From: Pseudidiomarina sp. CB1
GTDB taxonomy: Bacteria > Pseudomonadota > Gammaproteobacteria > Enterobacterales > Alteromonadaceae
Assembly: GCF_024752025.1 (NCBI RefSeq)
Contig: NZ_JANTPU010000001.1
Span: 806,001 to 870,000 of the forward strand
Direction: 5' to 3'
Length of the DNA stretch: 64,000 bases
Positions 15,317-23,336 of this stretch are shown here, in pieces (position 1 is the stretch's first letter; every line of letters begins with the position of its first letter). A program made the translations under genes and the position numbers. The notes under the pieces were generated by a model. That model made no database searches and was not told where the DNA came from. It saw only the letters and a list, made by a program, of their open reading frames with translations.

Positions 15317-15599
15317 AACTTATGACTACGATGTAGCTGACCATCTGCGTACACGCGAAGAAATGGCGGCTTACCTCGAAGCAGCTATTGAAGAAAGCGA
15401 CGGCGATGCCGCATTTATCGCAAGTGCGCTTGGCGATATAGCACGAGCACAAGGCATGTCTGAATTGTCACAAAAAACTGGGCTTGGTCGTGAAAGCCTT
15501 TATAAAGCGCTTTCAAAAAATGGCAACCCTAAATTCAGTACGGTACTTAAAGTTGCGAAAGCGCTTGGCATGCGCTTTGAGATTAAACCTGCAGCTTAG
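15306..15599 (+). CDS. HigA-like HTH antitoxin
   Basis: A 97-aa antitoxin of the addiction-module antidote group. The N-terminal segment (YDVADHLRTREEMAAYLEAA) binds the toxin in relatives. The C-terminal HTH is SELSQKTGLGRESLYKALSKNGNPKFSTVLKV in consecutive pieces, which also binds the operator. It overlaps the toxin start-side gene by 11 bp and converges on the HAD hydrolase with a 17-bp overlap. It is expected to repress the promoter at 14974-15001. Confidence 0.9.
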   Translation: MTTKTYDYDVADHLRTREEMAAYLEAAIEESDGDAAFIASALGDIARAQGMSELSQKTGLGRESLYKALSKNGNPKFSTVLKVAKALGMRFEIKPAA

Positions 15600-16188
15600 T
15601 CAGTTCGCGTCCGCGATAAAACTTACGGTCCGCCAAAGCAAGCAGAGCATGGTCTTCAGCAGTGTCGCCATAGGCGAATATAGTACCGTAATCGCTGAGT
15701 TCGAGATGGCTTTTCACGCGCTCAGCTTTCGCTAAACCTGTGCAATCGCCGTCGACATAATTGCCTGTTAGGCGACTGTCGATAGTCTCCAGTTGAACGC
15801 CAATGAGCTCAACGCCCATGGCGTGGCACCAAGGTTTTAAGTACACCTCTAGCGATGCCGAAACGACAACAATTCGGTCGCCGCGCTGCTTGTGCCAGTG
15901 CATACGCTCGACCGCTTCAGTGCGTAACACTGTTGGAAGGTAGTTCTCTGCATAGTCCCGCCCAAGCGCCTCAAGCCTCGCGCTCGTTACGTTTTTGAAA
16001 GCAAACTTAATGAGTCGCTGGCGAATCGTTGTGGCCTTTACTAGGCCCATTCGGTAACCCATGACCGATGGAGCGAGCACCACACGACCCCAGCGTCGCT
16101 GACGTGCAGAAACGGCACCTTTAACGAAAGCTGTGAAGGTGTCGGAATGCGTAATGGTGCCGTCAAAGTCGAACAAAGCTAAATTCAT
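15583..16188 (-). CDS. HAD-IB family phosphatase
   Basis: A 201-aa cytoplasmic hydrolase of HAD subfamily IB (SerB-like). Motif I is LFDFDGTITHSD at the very N-terminus. Motif II is VVSASLEVYLKPW, and motif III/IV is AYGDTAEDHALLALAD. I use ATG 16188 because motif I starts five residues later. The frame extends upstream to 16290 without any family similarity. The substrate is unknown; the family includes phosphoserine and lipid-phosphate phosphatases. It is divergent from the kelch lipoprotein. Confidence 0.87.
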   Translation of the reverse strand: MNLALFDFDGTITHSDTFTAFVKGAVSARQRRWGRVVLAPSVMGYRMGLVKATTIRQRLIKFAFKNVTSARLEALGRDYAENYLPTVLRTEAVERMHWHKQRGDRIVVVSASLEVYLKPWCHAMGVELIGVQLETIDSRLTGNYVDGDCTGLAKAERVKSHLELSDYGTIFAYGDTAEDHALLALADRKFYRGRELTKLQV

Positions 16189-16302
16189 TGGCAAAATGTA
16201 AACAACCCAGCATTGATTTACAACTTTTCGTTTACAACTGATAGCCCTGTGCGTAATGTCAAACAACTTATGGAAAGCCATACTAATCAACGAGGATGCA
16301 TC

Positions 16303-17274
16303 ATGTTTGCCGCCGCACTTTCATTCAAACGCCTGTTCGCTGTAGCCCTAACTTTAGTCGTCGCGGGCTGCGCAAGTGCACCTGAAGCACCAGCAACCGA
16401 AGTAGAAGCATTCACGCTTAAACATGCCCGGTACGGTCACACCGCAGTAGCAGACGACGAAGCGATTTATGTGTTTGGTGGCACCAATGAGCGTGGCTTT
16501 ATTAGTAATATTGAGCGCATTGACCTAGTCACCAAAACTTCGACTGTGCTGCCTGTGCGCATAATGCCACGTCGTTATGCGTCCGCTGTGTGGGATGGCG
16601 GCGAATTAATTTATATCTTTGGTGGCGTAGGCGTGCATGAAGGGCGTTATCGAGTTGAGCCAACGATTGAGATCTTCAATACCCGTACACGCAAAGTAAG
16701 CCGCACCAAAATGCATCTGCCGCGCCGTCTGAACAGCGCGGCGCGCTTAGGTGAACAAATTTATGTCGTCGGAGGCTCAACCTTCGATGCCAACGCCAGC
16801 GAAAAGGGTGAGTTTCGCGCAACTCCTTTAGTAACCGCGTACAACTTCAACAATGAAAAATTGAACCGCTTGGCCGACTTGTCCGACGCGCGCGACACCC
16901 AGGTCTTTACCCACGACAGCAAGCTTTGTGCCGTCGGCGGTTATAACCACAACGACATGTTCGCCCGCTTCGACTGCTACAACCCAACGACAGATACTTG
17001 GGAAGCCATGCCAGATATGCCATCAGCAACCAGCGCCCACTCTGTTGCGGTGCATGGTGACAAACTCTACGTGTTTGGCAATTACAATAAACTCGACCAA
17101 GCGCTGGTGTTTGATTTCGCTACGCAGCAATGGTCAACGGCTGATTTGCCGTACCAAGCCAGTCGCCACAATGCCGCGGTTACCTTCGGCAACGAGATCT
17201 TTGTCATTGGCGGCACTACAGACGGCAAAGGACCTGCGCTCGATACGATTCAGGTTTTTGCGTTAAAAAAATAG
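16303..17274 (+). CDS. Kelch-repeat lipoprotein
   Basis: A 323-aa protein beginning at ATG 16303, with CGAGGA upstream. The signal peptide ends in a lipobox VVAGC, so it is a predicted lipoprotein. The mature part shows about six kelch-type blades, each with a hydrophobic strand plus GG, for example IYVFGGTNE, IYIFGGVGV, IYVVGGST, LCAVGGYN, LYVFGNYN and IFVIGGTT. Such beta-propellers bind sugars or proteins. No enzymatic residues are evident. A strong terminator follows. Confidence 0.87.
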   Translation: MFAAALSFKRLFAVALTLVVAGCASAPEAPATEVEAFTLKHARYGHTAVADDEAIYVFGGTNERGFISNIERIDLVTKTSTVLPVRIMPRRYASAVWDGGELIYIFGGVGVHEGRYRVEPTIEIFNTRTRKVSRTKMHLPRRLNSAARLGEQIYVVGGSTFDANASEKGEFRATPLVTAYNFNNEKLNRLADLSDARDTQVFTHDSKLCAVGGYNHNDMFARFDCYNPTTDTWEAMPDMPSATSAHSVAVHGDKLYVFGNYNKLDQALVFDFATQQWSTADLPYQASRHNAAVTFGNEIFVIGGTTDGKGPALDTIQVFALKK

Positions 17275-17323
17275 GCATCTACCAGTAGCCTGGTTTTTTA
17301 ATCGGCTTACTAATGCAAAAATG

Positions 17324-17350
17324 AAAAAACCGCCGAAATGGCGGTTTTTC
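17324..17350 (+). terminator. Rho-independent terminator after kelch gene
   Basis: CCGCC (17330-17334) and GGCGG (17340-17344) form a stem flanked by AAAAAA before and TTTTT after. With the flanking A/T pairs the stem is about 10 bp. It terminates the kelch transcript and could work in both directions. Confidence 0.85.
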
Positions 17351-17451
17351 CTCCCTAAACTGCAGCCGACTAAATGTCTGCCGTAAAGGGTGAGTCGTGA
17401 TTTAAGTGTTATCAAACTACCCTCTGAAGTCAAGTCGCTCTTGAGTAGCTA

Positions 17452-17661
17452 CTACTCACTAATCTCGACCATGCGCAACACACCGACGTCAACACCAATC
17501 AACTTCGCAAATTTATCTTGGCTTAAGTTGATCTGTTGGCGAATCTTCTTTACCTCAACAGCTGCGACAAATTGCGCTCGACTAGGTACTTTTTCACCCT
17601 TCGCGATTGCGTCCATCTGCTGCACACTTTCTAGTAACTCGTCGAATGTTGTCGTTTTCAT
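17452..17661 (-). pseudogene. Truncated HTH antitoxin relic
   Basis: A 69-aa frame with the start of a HigA/XRE-type antitoxin: MKTTTFDELLESVQQMD, then IRQQINLSQDKFAKLIGVDVGVLR. In full-length relatives the HTH continues with an NWEQGRR-type segment and about 25 more residues. Here it ends MVEISE and stops. Shifting frame at the CGCATGG point restores a W codon but soon meets stops, so the 3' end looks decayed. No toxin gene is adjacent. It may still make a short DNA-binding protein. Confidence 0.6.
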
Positions 17662-17737
17662 GGTTGCCAGTTCTCCAAAATACGCCGAAGGCTAAATTAT
17701 ACGCCACTGACCTAAAAACGACAGTAATGGCTATAAA

Positions 17738-17808
17738 TGTCGACAATTATACCCATTATATGTGATTTTAATTAGCATAAAGCCTTATAGATCGATATAT
17801 TGTCGACA
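17738..17808. promoter_or_regulatory. Pair of TGTCGACA palindromes
   Basis: Two copies of the perfect palindrome TGTCGACA lie at 17738-17745 and 17801-17808. With their flanks they form an inverted pair TGTCGACAAT (17738-17747) and ATTGTCGACA (17799-17808). They sit between the divergent antitoxin relic and the PQ-loop-like gene, in AT-rich DNA. This arrangement suggests two operator sites for one dimeric regulator; the regulator is unknown. Confidence 0.45.
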
Positions 17809-17829
17809 AACAAACAATGACCTACTCGT

Positions 17830-18522
17830 ATGAATCTTTACACTATTACCGGCTTACTCAATTCCATCCTTATCGTCGTTAGCCTTGTTGGCGTATATGC
17901 TCAGCTGAAAACAATCTGGGACCGAAAACAACAAAACACCTCCAGCGGAGAGGCGACTTCGCTGTTATCGTTAAATCAGTTCTCGGTTAGTTTCCTCGCC
18001 TATCTCTCATTTTTTGTTTACGGCTACTCGATTTCTCCATTTAACCATTACATTGTATGGCCGCGCTTAACAGCCGCCTTGCTCGTGGGCATGATTCTTT
18101 TTGAAATATGGCGAGATCGAAAGACAAAGGCGTCGTTTGTAACCTTTACAGTAGCTTTAGCGCTTATTTGTCTGGCGATCATAGGCTTATTGCTGGGTAA
18201 AACGATTGCAGATCATGGGCGTTACATTTCAACCACACTTATCATTGTTATTGCGGTGATGATCGCCCAGGGCTATTACCACCAAATCAAATTGATTTAT
18301 AACTTTGGCAACACCGGCGCAGTTAACATTCGAATGAGCCAATTCATTTTATTGATGGATGTATCGACGATCGCATTTGCGCTAACAATGGGCTTTGCAG
18401 ATGGTTGGCCGCTACTCGTTTTAGCTATTACCAGCGCAATAACGAAGTTAGTGATCATGTACTTATTCCGTTGGGTGCGCACAAGCCCGCAAGCCCAGCA
18501 ACGGCGCGTAGATAGCTGTTAA
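17830..18522 (+). CDS. PQ-loop-like polytopic membrane protein
   Basis: A 230-aa protein with about seven hydrophobic segments. The first helix is followed by YAQLKTIWDRKQQNTSSGEATSLLSL in pieces, and the related later segment is YYHQIKLIYNFGNTGAVNIRMSQF. The internal similarity of these two blocks fits the duplicated three-helix PQ-loop/SWEET architecture, but the PQ pair itself is replaced by AQ and HQ. No substrate is evident. It is transcribed alone and converges on the deaminase gene. Confidence 0.5.
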   Translation: MNLYTITGLLNSILIVVSLVGVYAQLKTIWDRKQQNTSSGEATSLLSLNQFSVSFLAYLSFFVYGYSISPFNHYIVWPRLTAALLVGMILFEIWRDRKTKASFVTFTVALALICLAIIGLLLGKTIADHGRYISTTLIIVIAVMIAQGYYHQIKLIYNFGNTGAVNIRMSQFILLMDVSTIAFALTMGFADGWPLLVLAITSAITKLVIMYLFRWVRTSPQAQQRRVDSC

Positions 18523-18531
18523 GACCGCGCT

Positions 18532-18975
18532 CTACTCACCAATATCTTCAAACCAAAGTTTCGGTTTTGCGGCAATGAACGTCGTCATCAATTCAATGCA
18601 GGTTGGATCTTGTAGCACATCGACCTTCACACCTGCATTGCGCAGACGTTCTTCTGCGCCCATAAAGGTTTGGTTTTCGCCCACCACCACATGCGGAATG
18701 CCGTACAGTTCAATCGCGCCGGAACACATGCAGCACGGTGATAATGTCGTATAAATCGTGCACTCTTTGTAAACCGAGGCGGGTTGCCGACCGGCATCAG
18801 CAAACGCATCCATTTCGCCATGCAAAATAGGACTACCGCTTTGCACGCGCCGATTGTGCCCACGGCCAATAATCTTGCCGTTATGCACCAACACCGAACC
18901 AATCGGCACACCGCCCTCTGCGAGTCCTTTTTGCGCCTCTTCAATTGCCGCTTGCATGAATTTGTCCATAGTCAT
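18532..18975 (-). CDS. Cytosine deaminase-like (yeast FCY1 type) zinc enzyme
   Basis: A 147-aa cytidine-deaminase-fold enzyme. The zinc ligands and catalytic Glu are HGEMDAF and SPCCMCSGAI. The protein follows yeast cytosine deaminase closely: EGGVPIGSVLVHNGKIIGRGHN, YGIPHVVVGEN and the terminal WFEDIGE are shared features. The C-terminal helix caps the active site in the yeast enzyme. It probably converts cytosine (or a related base) to uracil for pyrimidine salvage. It differs from the larger amidohydrolase-type CodA of E. coli. Confidence 0.85.
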   Translation of the reverse strand: MTMDKFMQAAIEEAQKGLAEGGVPIGSVLVHNGKIIGRGHNRRVQSGSPILHGEMDAFADAGRQPASVYKECTIYTTLSPCCMCSGAIELYGIPHVVVGENQTFMGAEERLRNAGVKVDVLQDPTCIELMTTFIAAKPKLWFEDIGE

Positions 18976-19002
18976 TCCTTTTATAGTTTCAAATAAAGCG
19001 TA

Positions 19003-19620
19003 TCAATCGTTACCTAAGCCAAGCTTTCGCTTTTTCATATAAGCTGCCAGTGCTCGATCATCGGCATGGTCACTATTACAAAGCGCAGCATAAACGCCCT
19101 GTTGATCCTCTTTTTTACGGTGTTGTCCGAGCTTTTCTTTGGCATGAATGGCATCGATCTCGATTTTAAAGCCAACGACAGCTTTACGCAGCCTCGCTTG
19201 GTAGTCTTCTGGCATCACTTCGTTGGCTTCCAAGAGCTCAGGCTCATACTTGCGCACAAGCTGCTGCATTGCTTGTGCATTTTCACTCTCATTTAAGAGC
19301 GTCAGCACGCCATAACAATGCACCGCCGCATAGTTCCACGTCGGGACCGCCGGTTGTGAGCTGTACCACGTCGGCGAAATGTACGAATGAGGTCCGTTGA
19401 ATAGCACCATCACACGCTTTCCCTCGGCAGCTTCCCAGTGTGGATTCGCGCGCGCAAAGTGCCCGTACAAACAGCCAAACGCGCCCTCGTCGGGCGCCAA
19501 AATAAAGGGCAGATGCGTGGCGTTTAAGTTATCGGAGACAAGCGCGCCAAAACCAAATTTTGAAATAAACTCAGCGATGGATTGTGCGTCCGTCATTGCC
19601 ATTTTTGTCGGGATATACAT
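19003..19620 (-). CDS. PaiB-like FMN-binding negative regulator
   Basis: A 205-aa protein of the PaiB/FMN-binding split-barrel family. The start MYIPTKMAM has AAGG five bases upstream. The frame extends to 19671 without family similarity. Hallmarks are HLPFILAPDEG, LYGHFARANPHW, VMVLFNGPHSYISPTWY and VPTWNYAAVHCYG. In Bacillus, PaiB represses sporulation and protease genes, but in proteobacteria the role is unclear, and it may be an FMN-dependent enzyme. It is divergent from dbpA. Confidence 0.9.
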   Translation of the reverse strand: MYIPTKMAMTDAQSIAEFISKFGFGALVSDNLNATHLPFILAPDEGAFGCLYGHFARANPHWEAAEGKRVMVLFNGPHSYISPTWYSSQPAVPTWNYAAVHCYGVLTLLNESENAQAMQQLVRKYEPELLEANEVMPEDYQARLRKAVVGFKIEIDAIHAKEKLGQHRKKEDQQGVYAALCNSDHADDRALAAYMKKRKLGLGND

Positions 19621-19686
19621 AGGTACCTTTTTTAATTCGACTCGACGAAACCTTAAATGAATTAACAGCATTATGATTGGTGCTCT

Positions 19687-19724
19687 GCTATACTAGCACG
19701 CTATTTTTTGCGCATTGTGCGCAA
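19687..19724 (+). promoter_or_regulatory. dbpA extended -10 promoter and leader hairpin
   Basis: An extended -10 element TGCTATACT ends at 19694, with no good -35. Just downstream, TTGCGCA (19708-19714) and TGCGCAA (19718-19724) form a perfect 7-bp stem with a 3-nt loop in the predicted 5' leader, 44 bp before the dbpA start. It is not followed by a T-run, so it is not a terminator. Confidence 0.5.
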
Positions 19725-19767
19725 TTTGCGCCTGACGATGCGCCCGCCGAAGAAGTGAACTAACACC

Positions 19768-21183
19768 ATGTCTGAAACAACACCTCCAAACACGTCAGAA
19801 ACGGCGCCAAGCGTACGCCGATTCGCCGAGCTCAAACTTAATGACGCGCTTCTGAGTAGCTTAAATGAAGCCAATTTTACTGAAATGACGCAGGTGCAAG
19901 CCTACAGTTTGCCGAAAATTCTGCGCGGTGAAGACGTGGTGGTACAGGCCGAGACTGGCTCGGGCAAGACAGTGGCATTTGCTTTGGGCTTATTGAGCAA
20001 ACTCGATACCGAATCTTTTGCGCCGCAAGCGCTGGTATTGTGTCCTACGCGGGAACTCGCTGAGCAAGTCGCTGACGCGATTCGCAGGCTGGCGAAGGTC
20101 ATGGGTAACGTGAAAGTGTTGACCTTGTGCGGCGGTGCGCCGTCGAAAGTGCAAGCGGCATCCCTCGAGCATGGTGCGCACGTATTAGTTGGCACACCTG
20201 GCCGCGTTCTCGACCACCTGCAAGCCGCACGTTTAAATTTAGCGCAGTTGCAAACCTTGGTGCTCGACGAAGCCGACCGTATGCTCGAAATGGGCTTTCA
20301 GGACGAACTTGCCGGTATTATTGCGAAAACGCCAAGCGCCCGCCAAACGTTGCTGTTTAGCGCAACTTACCCGCAAGGCATTCGCCAGCTTACTAAGCAA
20401 GTTTGCAATAATGCTGAGATCATTAAAGTTGCGGCTAGCCAAACGCAAATTTCAATTCAGCAGCGCTTTTATCAACTCGATGACGCTGCGCCAGCGCAGG
20501 CGGTACGCGCGTTGTTGCTCGAACTGCAGCCCGGCAACTGCATGGTGTTCTGCAACACCAAAGTCGAAACCCAGAACATTGCCGATGCGTTAAAAAGCAA
20601 AGGCTTTAGCATCCTTACGCTGCATGGTGACATGGAACAGAAAGATCGCGACCAAACCATGGTGCAATTCGCCAACGGCAGTGGTCGTGTATTGGTTGCC
20701 ACCGACGTGGCGGCACGTGGTTTAGATATTGCTGAGCTCGATCTGGTTATCAATGTCGGCATGGCGCACGATATCGCCACTCACACCCACCGCATCGGGC
20801 GTACCGGTCGTGCCGGTGCCGAAGGTCTGGCGGTCACGCTGATTGGTGGCAAAGACGACTACAAGATGCGCTTACTTGAAGATACGCTGTCAGCGCCGAT
20901 TAAATTGCTCGAATTGCCCACGCTAAATACCACTACAGCGCCATTAACGGCAGAATTTGTCACCCTACAACTGAATGGCGGCAAAAAGCACAAGCTCCGC
21001 CCAGGCGACATTGTCGGTGCGTTAACCCGTGACAAGAAATTGAGTGTCGATGACATTGGTAAAATTAAGGTGCAGGCACAGTGGGCGTACGTGGCAGTCA
21101 AGTCGACCAAGGTGAATCACGCCTTGGCCTTAATTAACAATGACAAAATTAAAGCGAAACGCTTTCGAGCATGGGCGTTGTAG
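19768..21183 (+). CDS. dbpA: ATP-dependent RNA helicase DbpA
   Basis: A DEAD-box helicase acting in 50S assembly, with specificity for 23S rRNA helix 92. The 471-aa protein has motif I AETGSGKT, motif II DEAD, motif III SAT and motif VI HRIGRTGRAG. The C-terminal roughly 75 residues (KKHKLRPGDIVGALTRD up to the final WAL) form the DbpA RNA-binding domain that gives rRNA specificity and marks this as DbpA rather than another DEAD-box protein. A palindromic hairpin lies in the predicted leader. It converges on rluF, another 23S rRNA factor. Confidence 0.95.
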   Translation: MSETTPPNTSETAPSVRRFAELKLNDALLSSLNEANFTEMTQVQAYSLPKILRGEDVVVQAETGSGKTVAFALGLLSKLDTESFAPQALVLCPTRELAEQVADAIRRLAKVMGNVKVLTLCGGAPSKVQAASLEHGAHVLVGTPGRVLDHLQAARLNLAQLQTLVLDEADRMLEMGFQDELAGIIAKTPSARQTLLFSATYPQGIRQLTKQVCNNAEIIKVAASQTQISIQQRFYQLDDAAPAQAVRALLLELQPGNCMVFCNTKVETQNIADALKSKGFSILTLHGDMEQKDRDQTMVQFANGSGRVLVATDVAARGLDIAELDLVINVGMAHDIATHTHRIGRTGRAGAEGLAVTLIGGKDDYKMRLLEDTLSAPIKLLELPTLNTTTAPLTAEFVTLQLNGGKKHKLRPGDIVGALTRDKKLSVDDIGKIKVQAQWAYVAVKSTKVNHALALINNDKIKAKRFRAWAL

Positions 21184-21196
21184 CACGCCCCTCACT

Positions 21197-22126
21197 TTAA
21201 TCGTCGGCGGGCTTGTTGAGCTTTAACTTACGACGGCTTGCGCCCGTCTCGTCTGACTTTTTCGCATGGCGCGACTGCGCCCAAGGCGATTCCGCTTTGG
21301 CCTCAGCTCGCTTACCTCGCGGTGCTGGTTTGAGGCCGTCTTTACCCACATTTTGTTTTATTTTCTGCGGTGGCTTACGGCGACGATGGCCTTCTGGCGC
21401 TTCCGATGACGAATGCTCTATCGACTTCATCAGCTCGCTCATTTCGCTGTCGGTAAGGTTACGCCACTGGCCTGGCTGCAAGCGCCCAAGACTGACATTC
21501 ATAATCCGCACGCGCTCAAGCTTACGAACTTCATAGCCAAAGTATTCACACATGCGACGGATCTGTCGGTTCATACCTTCGATCAAAATCATACGAAAGG
21601 TAAATTGCGACTCTTGGCGGACCTTACACTTTTTCGTTTTGGTCCCGAGAATTGGCACGCCACTGGCCATGCCTTTGATAAAGTCAGGCGTGATCGGTCG
21701 ATCCACGGTCACCACATATTCTTTCTCGTGCCTATTACCGGCACGCAGGATTTTATTGACTAAATCGCCGTTACTGGTCAGGAAAATCAGCCCTGACGAG
21801 TCTTTATCTAAGCGCCCTATCGGAAAAATACGGCTCTTATGTCCGACAAAATCGACCATATTTTTCGGCTCGGACGAATCGGTGGTACTAACGATGCCAA
21901 CAGGTTTATTAAGCGCAATAAAGACAAACTTTTCTTTATCGGTCGGTTTGATATTTCGGCCATTCACCAGAACTTCATCGCCAGGCATCACTTGATCACC
22001 CAGCACCGCAGGTTTGCCGTTTATTTTGACCACACCTTGCTCGATAAAGCGATCCGCTTCACGCCGCGAACAAAATCCGCTTTCGCTAATAAATTTGTTT
22101 AATCGTTTTCCTGCCGACTCAGGCAT
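21197..22126 (-). CDS. rluF: 23S rRNA pseudouridine(2604) synthase RluF
   Basis: A 309-aa RsuA-family pseudouridine synthase. An N-terminal S4 domain ([21 protein letters not shown] in pieces) leads to the catalytic motif [17 protein letters not shown], where the Asp is the nucleophile. The C-terminal 80 residues are basic and low complexity ([23 protein letters not shown]), as in E. coli RluF. It modifies U2604 of 23S rRNA. It ends 14 bp from the convergent dbpA stop. Confidence 0.93.
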   Translation of the reverse strand: MPESAGKRLNKFISESGFCSRREADRFIEQGVVKINGKPAVLGDQVMPGDEVLVNGRNIKPTDKEKFVFIALNKPVGIVSTTDSSEPKNMVDFVGHKSRIFPIGRLDKDSSGLIFLTSNGDLVNKILRAGNRHEKEYVVTVDRPITPDFIKGMASGVPILGTKTKKCKVRQESQFTFRMILIEGMNRQIRRMCEYFGYEVRKLERVRIMNVSLGRLQPGQWRNLTDSEMSELMKSIEHSSSEAPEGHRRRKPPQKIKQNVGKDGLKPAPRGKRAEAKAESPWAQSRHAKKSDETGASRRKLKLNKPADD

Positions 22127-22207
22127 AAAACCTCTGTTTGTGCTGCTAATAATAAAAGACCACGGCTATACTCAACTTCTAAATACACGTAAGAAGGAAT
22201 AAAACCG

Positions 22208-22555
22208 ATGGCTAGTGTATCAATTAATTACGTTGAGCTACCAGCAACAAACATCGAAGCCACGAAAAAGTTCTTCAGTGAAGCTTTTGATTGGCGTTTT
22301 GTCGATTATGGCCCTGACTATGCATCGTTTCTGGGCGCCGGTCTCGATGGGGGCTTCTACACCTCAGAACTTAGTGCCACCACCGCCCAAGGCAGCATAC
22401 TCGTCGTGCTCTACAGCCCAAGGCTAGAACAAGCGCAGCAATCAGTTGAAGAAGCTGGCGGCACCGTGATTAAGCCGATTTTTGAGTTCCCTGGTGGCCG
22501 CCGCTTTCACTTCACTTGCCCCAGCGGCAACGAATACGCCGTCTGGTCAGAATAA
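22208..22555 (+). CDS. VOC-family (glyoxalase-like) protein
   Basis: A 115-aa VOC-fold protein with two beta-alpha-beta-beta-beta modules: INYVELPATNIEATKKFFSE, then FDWRFVDYGPDYASFL, then the second module near VLYSPRLEQAQQSVEEAGG and FHFTCPSGNEYAVWSE. This is the small VOC type often annotated as glyoxalase/bleomycin resistance/dioxygenase superfamily. The substrate is unknown. Transcription of the minus-strand micro-ORF at 22565 would run antisense into this gene. Confidence 0.85.
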   Translation: MASVSINYVELPATNIEATKKFFSEAFDWRFVDYGPDYASFLGAGLDGGFYTSELSATTAQGSILVVLYSPRLEQAQQSVEEAGGTVIKPIFEFPGGRRFHFTCPSGNEYAVWSE

Positions 22556-22564
22556 GCACCACAA

Positions 22565-22663
22565 TTACTTTTGTGCCATCAGCGCATTAAAATACCGATA
22601 AAAAGCAGCTCTTTTCTTAGCATTAGGTTGTGTTGCTTGCTGAGTTGAATTTGTCTTTTTCAT
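22565..22663 (-). CDS. 32-aa ORF divergent from soxR
   Basis: A short frame of 32 codons with a strong AAGGAG ribosome-binding site five to eight bases before its ATG. The peptide is basic and hydrophilic at the N-terminus (MKKTNSTQQATQPNAKKRAA) and ends in an aromatic, weakly amphipathic stretch (FYRYFNALMAQK). It lies 53 bp downstream of the SoxR-type operator and its predicted promoter. I recognise no family. The location corresponds to that of soxS in enterics, but the product is not a SoxS homologue. Confidence 0.65.
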   Translation of the reverse strand: MKKTNSTQQATQPNAKKRAAFYRYFNALMAQK

Positions 22664-22707
22664 GACATCTCTCCTTTAGTTCATAGGTTTGCTTCGTTGC
22701 GGAGAGC

Positions 22708-22741
22708 ATGCTAAAACCTAAACCTAAGTTTAGGTAAAGGC
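22708..22741 (-). promoter_or_regulatory. SoxR operator and MerR-type promoter
   Basis: ACCTAAAC (22716-22723) and GTTTAGGT (22728-22735) form an 8+4+8 dyad with CTAA in the middle, the same spacing as the enteric soxbox. On the minus strand a -35 TTTACC (22733-22738) and a -10 TAGCAT (22708-22713) are separated by 19 bp. This over-long spacer is the mark of MerR-family activated promoters. The soxR start codon lies 13 bp beyond on the other side. Confidence 0.8.
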
Positions 22742-22748
22742 TTTTTTT

Positions 22749-23180
22749 ATGGATTTATCAGTAGGTCAAATTGCCGAGCGTTGCGGGGTCAATGTTTCAG
22801 CTATTCACTTTTACGAACGCAAAGGGCTGATTCATAGCTCGCGCAGCACTGGAAATCAGCGCCGCTTTGGCCGCGAGGCCATTCGCCGTGTGTCGATTAT
22901 CAAAGTCGCCCAACAGCTTGGGATCAGTTTGGAAGAAGTCGCAGAAGTATTCGAGCCATTACCGAAATTTGGCGCACCGAGCAAAGCTGATTGGCAAAGC
23001 GTTGCTGAACAATGGCAGCAACGCTTGCAACAACGCATAGCAAAACTTCAGCGGCTCAAAGATTCGCTCACGGGCTGTATTGGTTGTGGCTGCCTCTCCA
23101 TGACCGCGTGCCCACTTTATAACGCGGACGACAAGCTCGCCGAGCAAGGCCCCGGCCCAGTTATATTGAATAAAGATTAA
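22749..23180 (+). CDS. soxR: Redox-sensitive transcriptional activator SoxR
   Basis: A 143-aa MerR-family regulator. The winged HTH is at the N-terminus (LSVGQIAERCGVNVSAIHFYERKGLI in pieces). A long dimerisation helix is followed by the [2Fe-2S] motif CIGCGCLSMTACPL, diagnostic for SoxR. Oxidation of the cluster by superoxide or redox-cycling drugs activates target promoters. The operator lies directly upstream and is shared with a divergent 32-aa ORF. No soxS was found in the window. Confidence 0.96.
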   Translation: MDLSVGQIAERCGVNVSAIHFYERKGLIHSSRSTGNQRRFGREAIRRVSIIKVAQQLGISLEEVAEVFEPLPKFGAPSKADWQSVAEQWQQRLQQRIAKLQRLKDSLTGCIGCGCLSMTACPLYNADDKLAEQGPGPVILNKD

Positions 23181-23192
23181 ATGCGTTGATGA

Positions 23193-23336
23193 TTAAAATA
23201 CAACCGACATTAAAGGTCGAATGCCAAACAAATAAGTTAGGTATCCGCCAATCATTAACCCAGCAATGATCAGAGTCGGCCGCATCATAAATCTTAGCGT
23301 CCAACGTTTTCTCTTCCACGGCTTCGCTTCAGTCAT
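23193..23336 (-). CDS. 47-aa membrane protein coupled to ECF sigma gene
   Basis: A 47-codon frame starting at ATG 23336 and overlapping the end of the sigma-factor gene by 8 bp, so translation is probably coupled. The N-terminus is strongly basic (KPWKRKRWTLRF). It is followed by one hydrophobic segment of about 19 residues (TLIIAGLMIGGYLTYLFGI) and a short tail. It is too short to hold a classical anti-sigma domain, but its position is that of an anti-sigma gene. Function unknown. Confidence 0.6.
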   Translation of the reverse strand: MTEAKPWKRKRWTLRFMMRPTLIIAGLMIGGYLTYLFGIRPLMSVVF

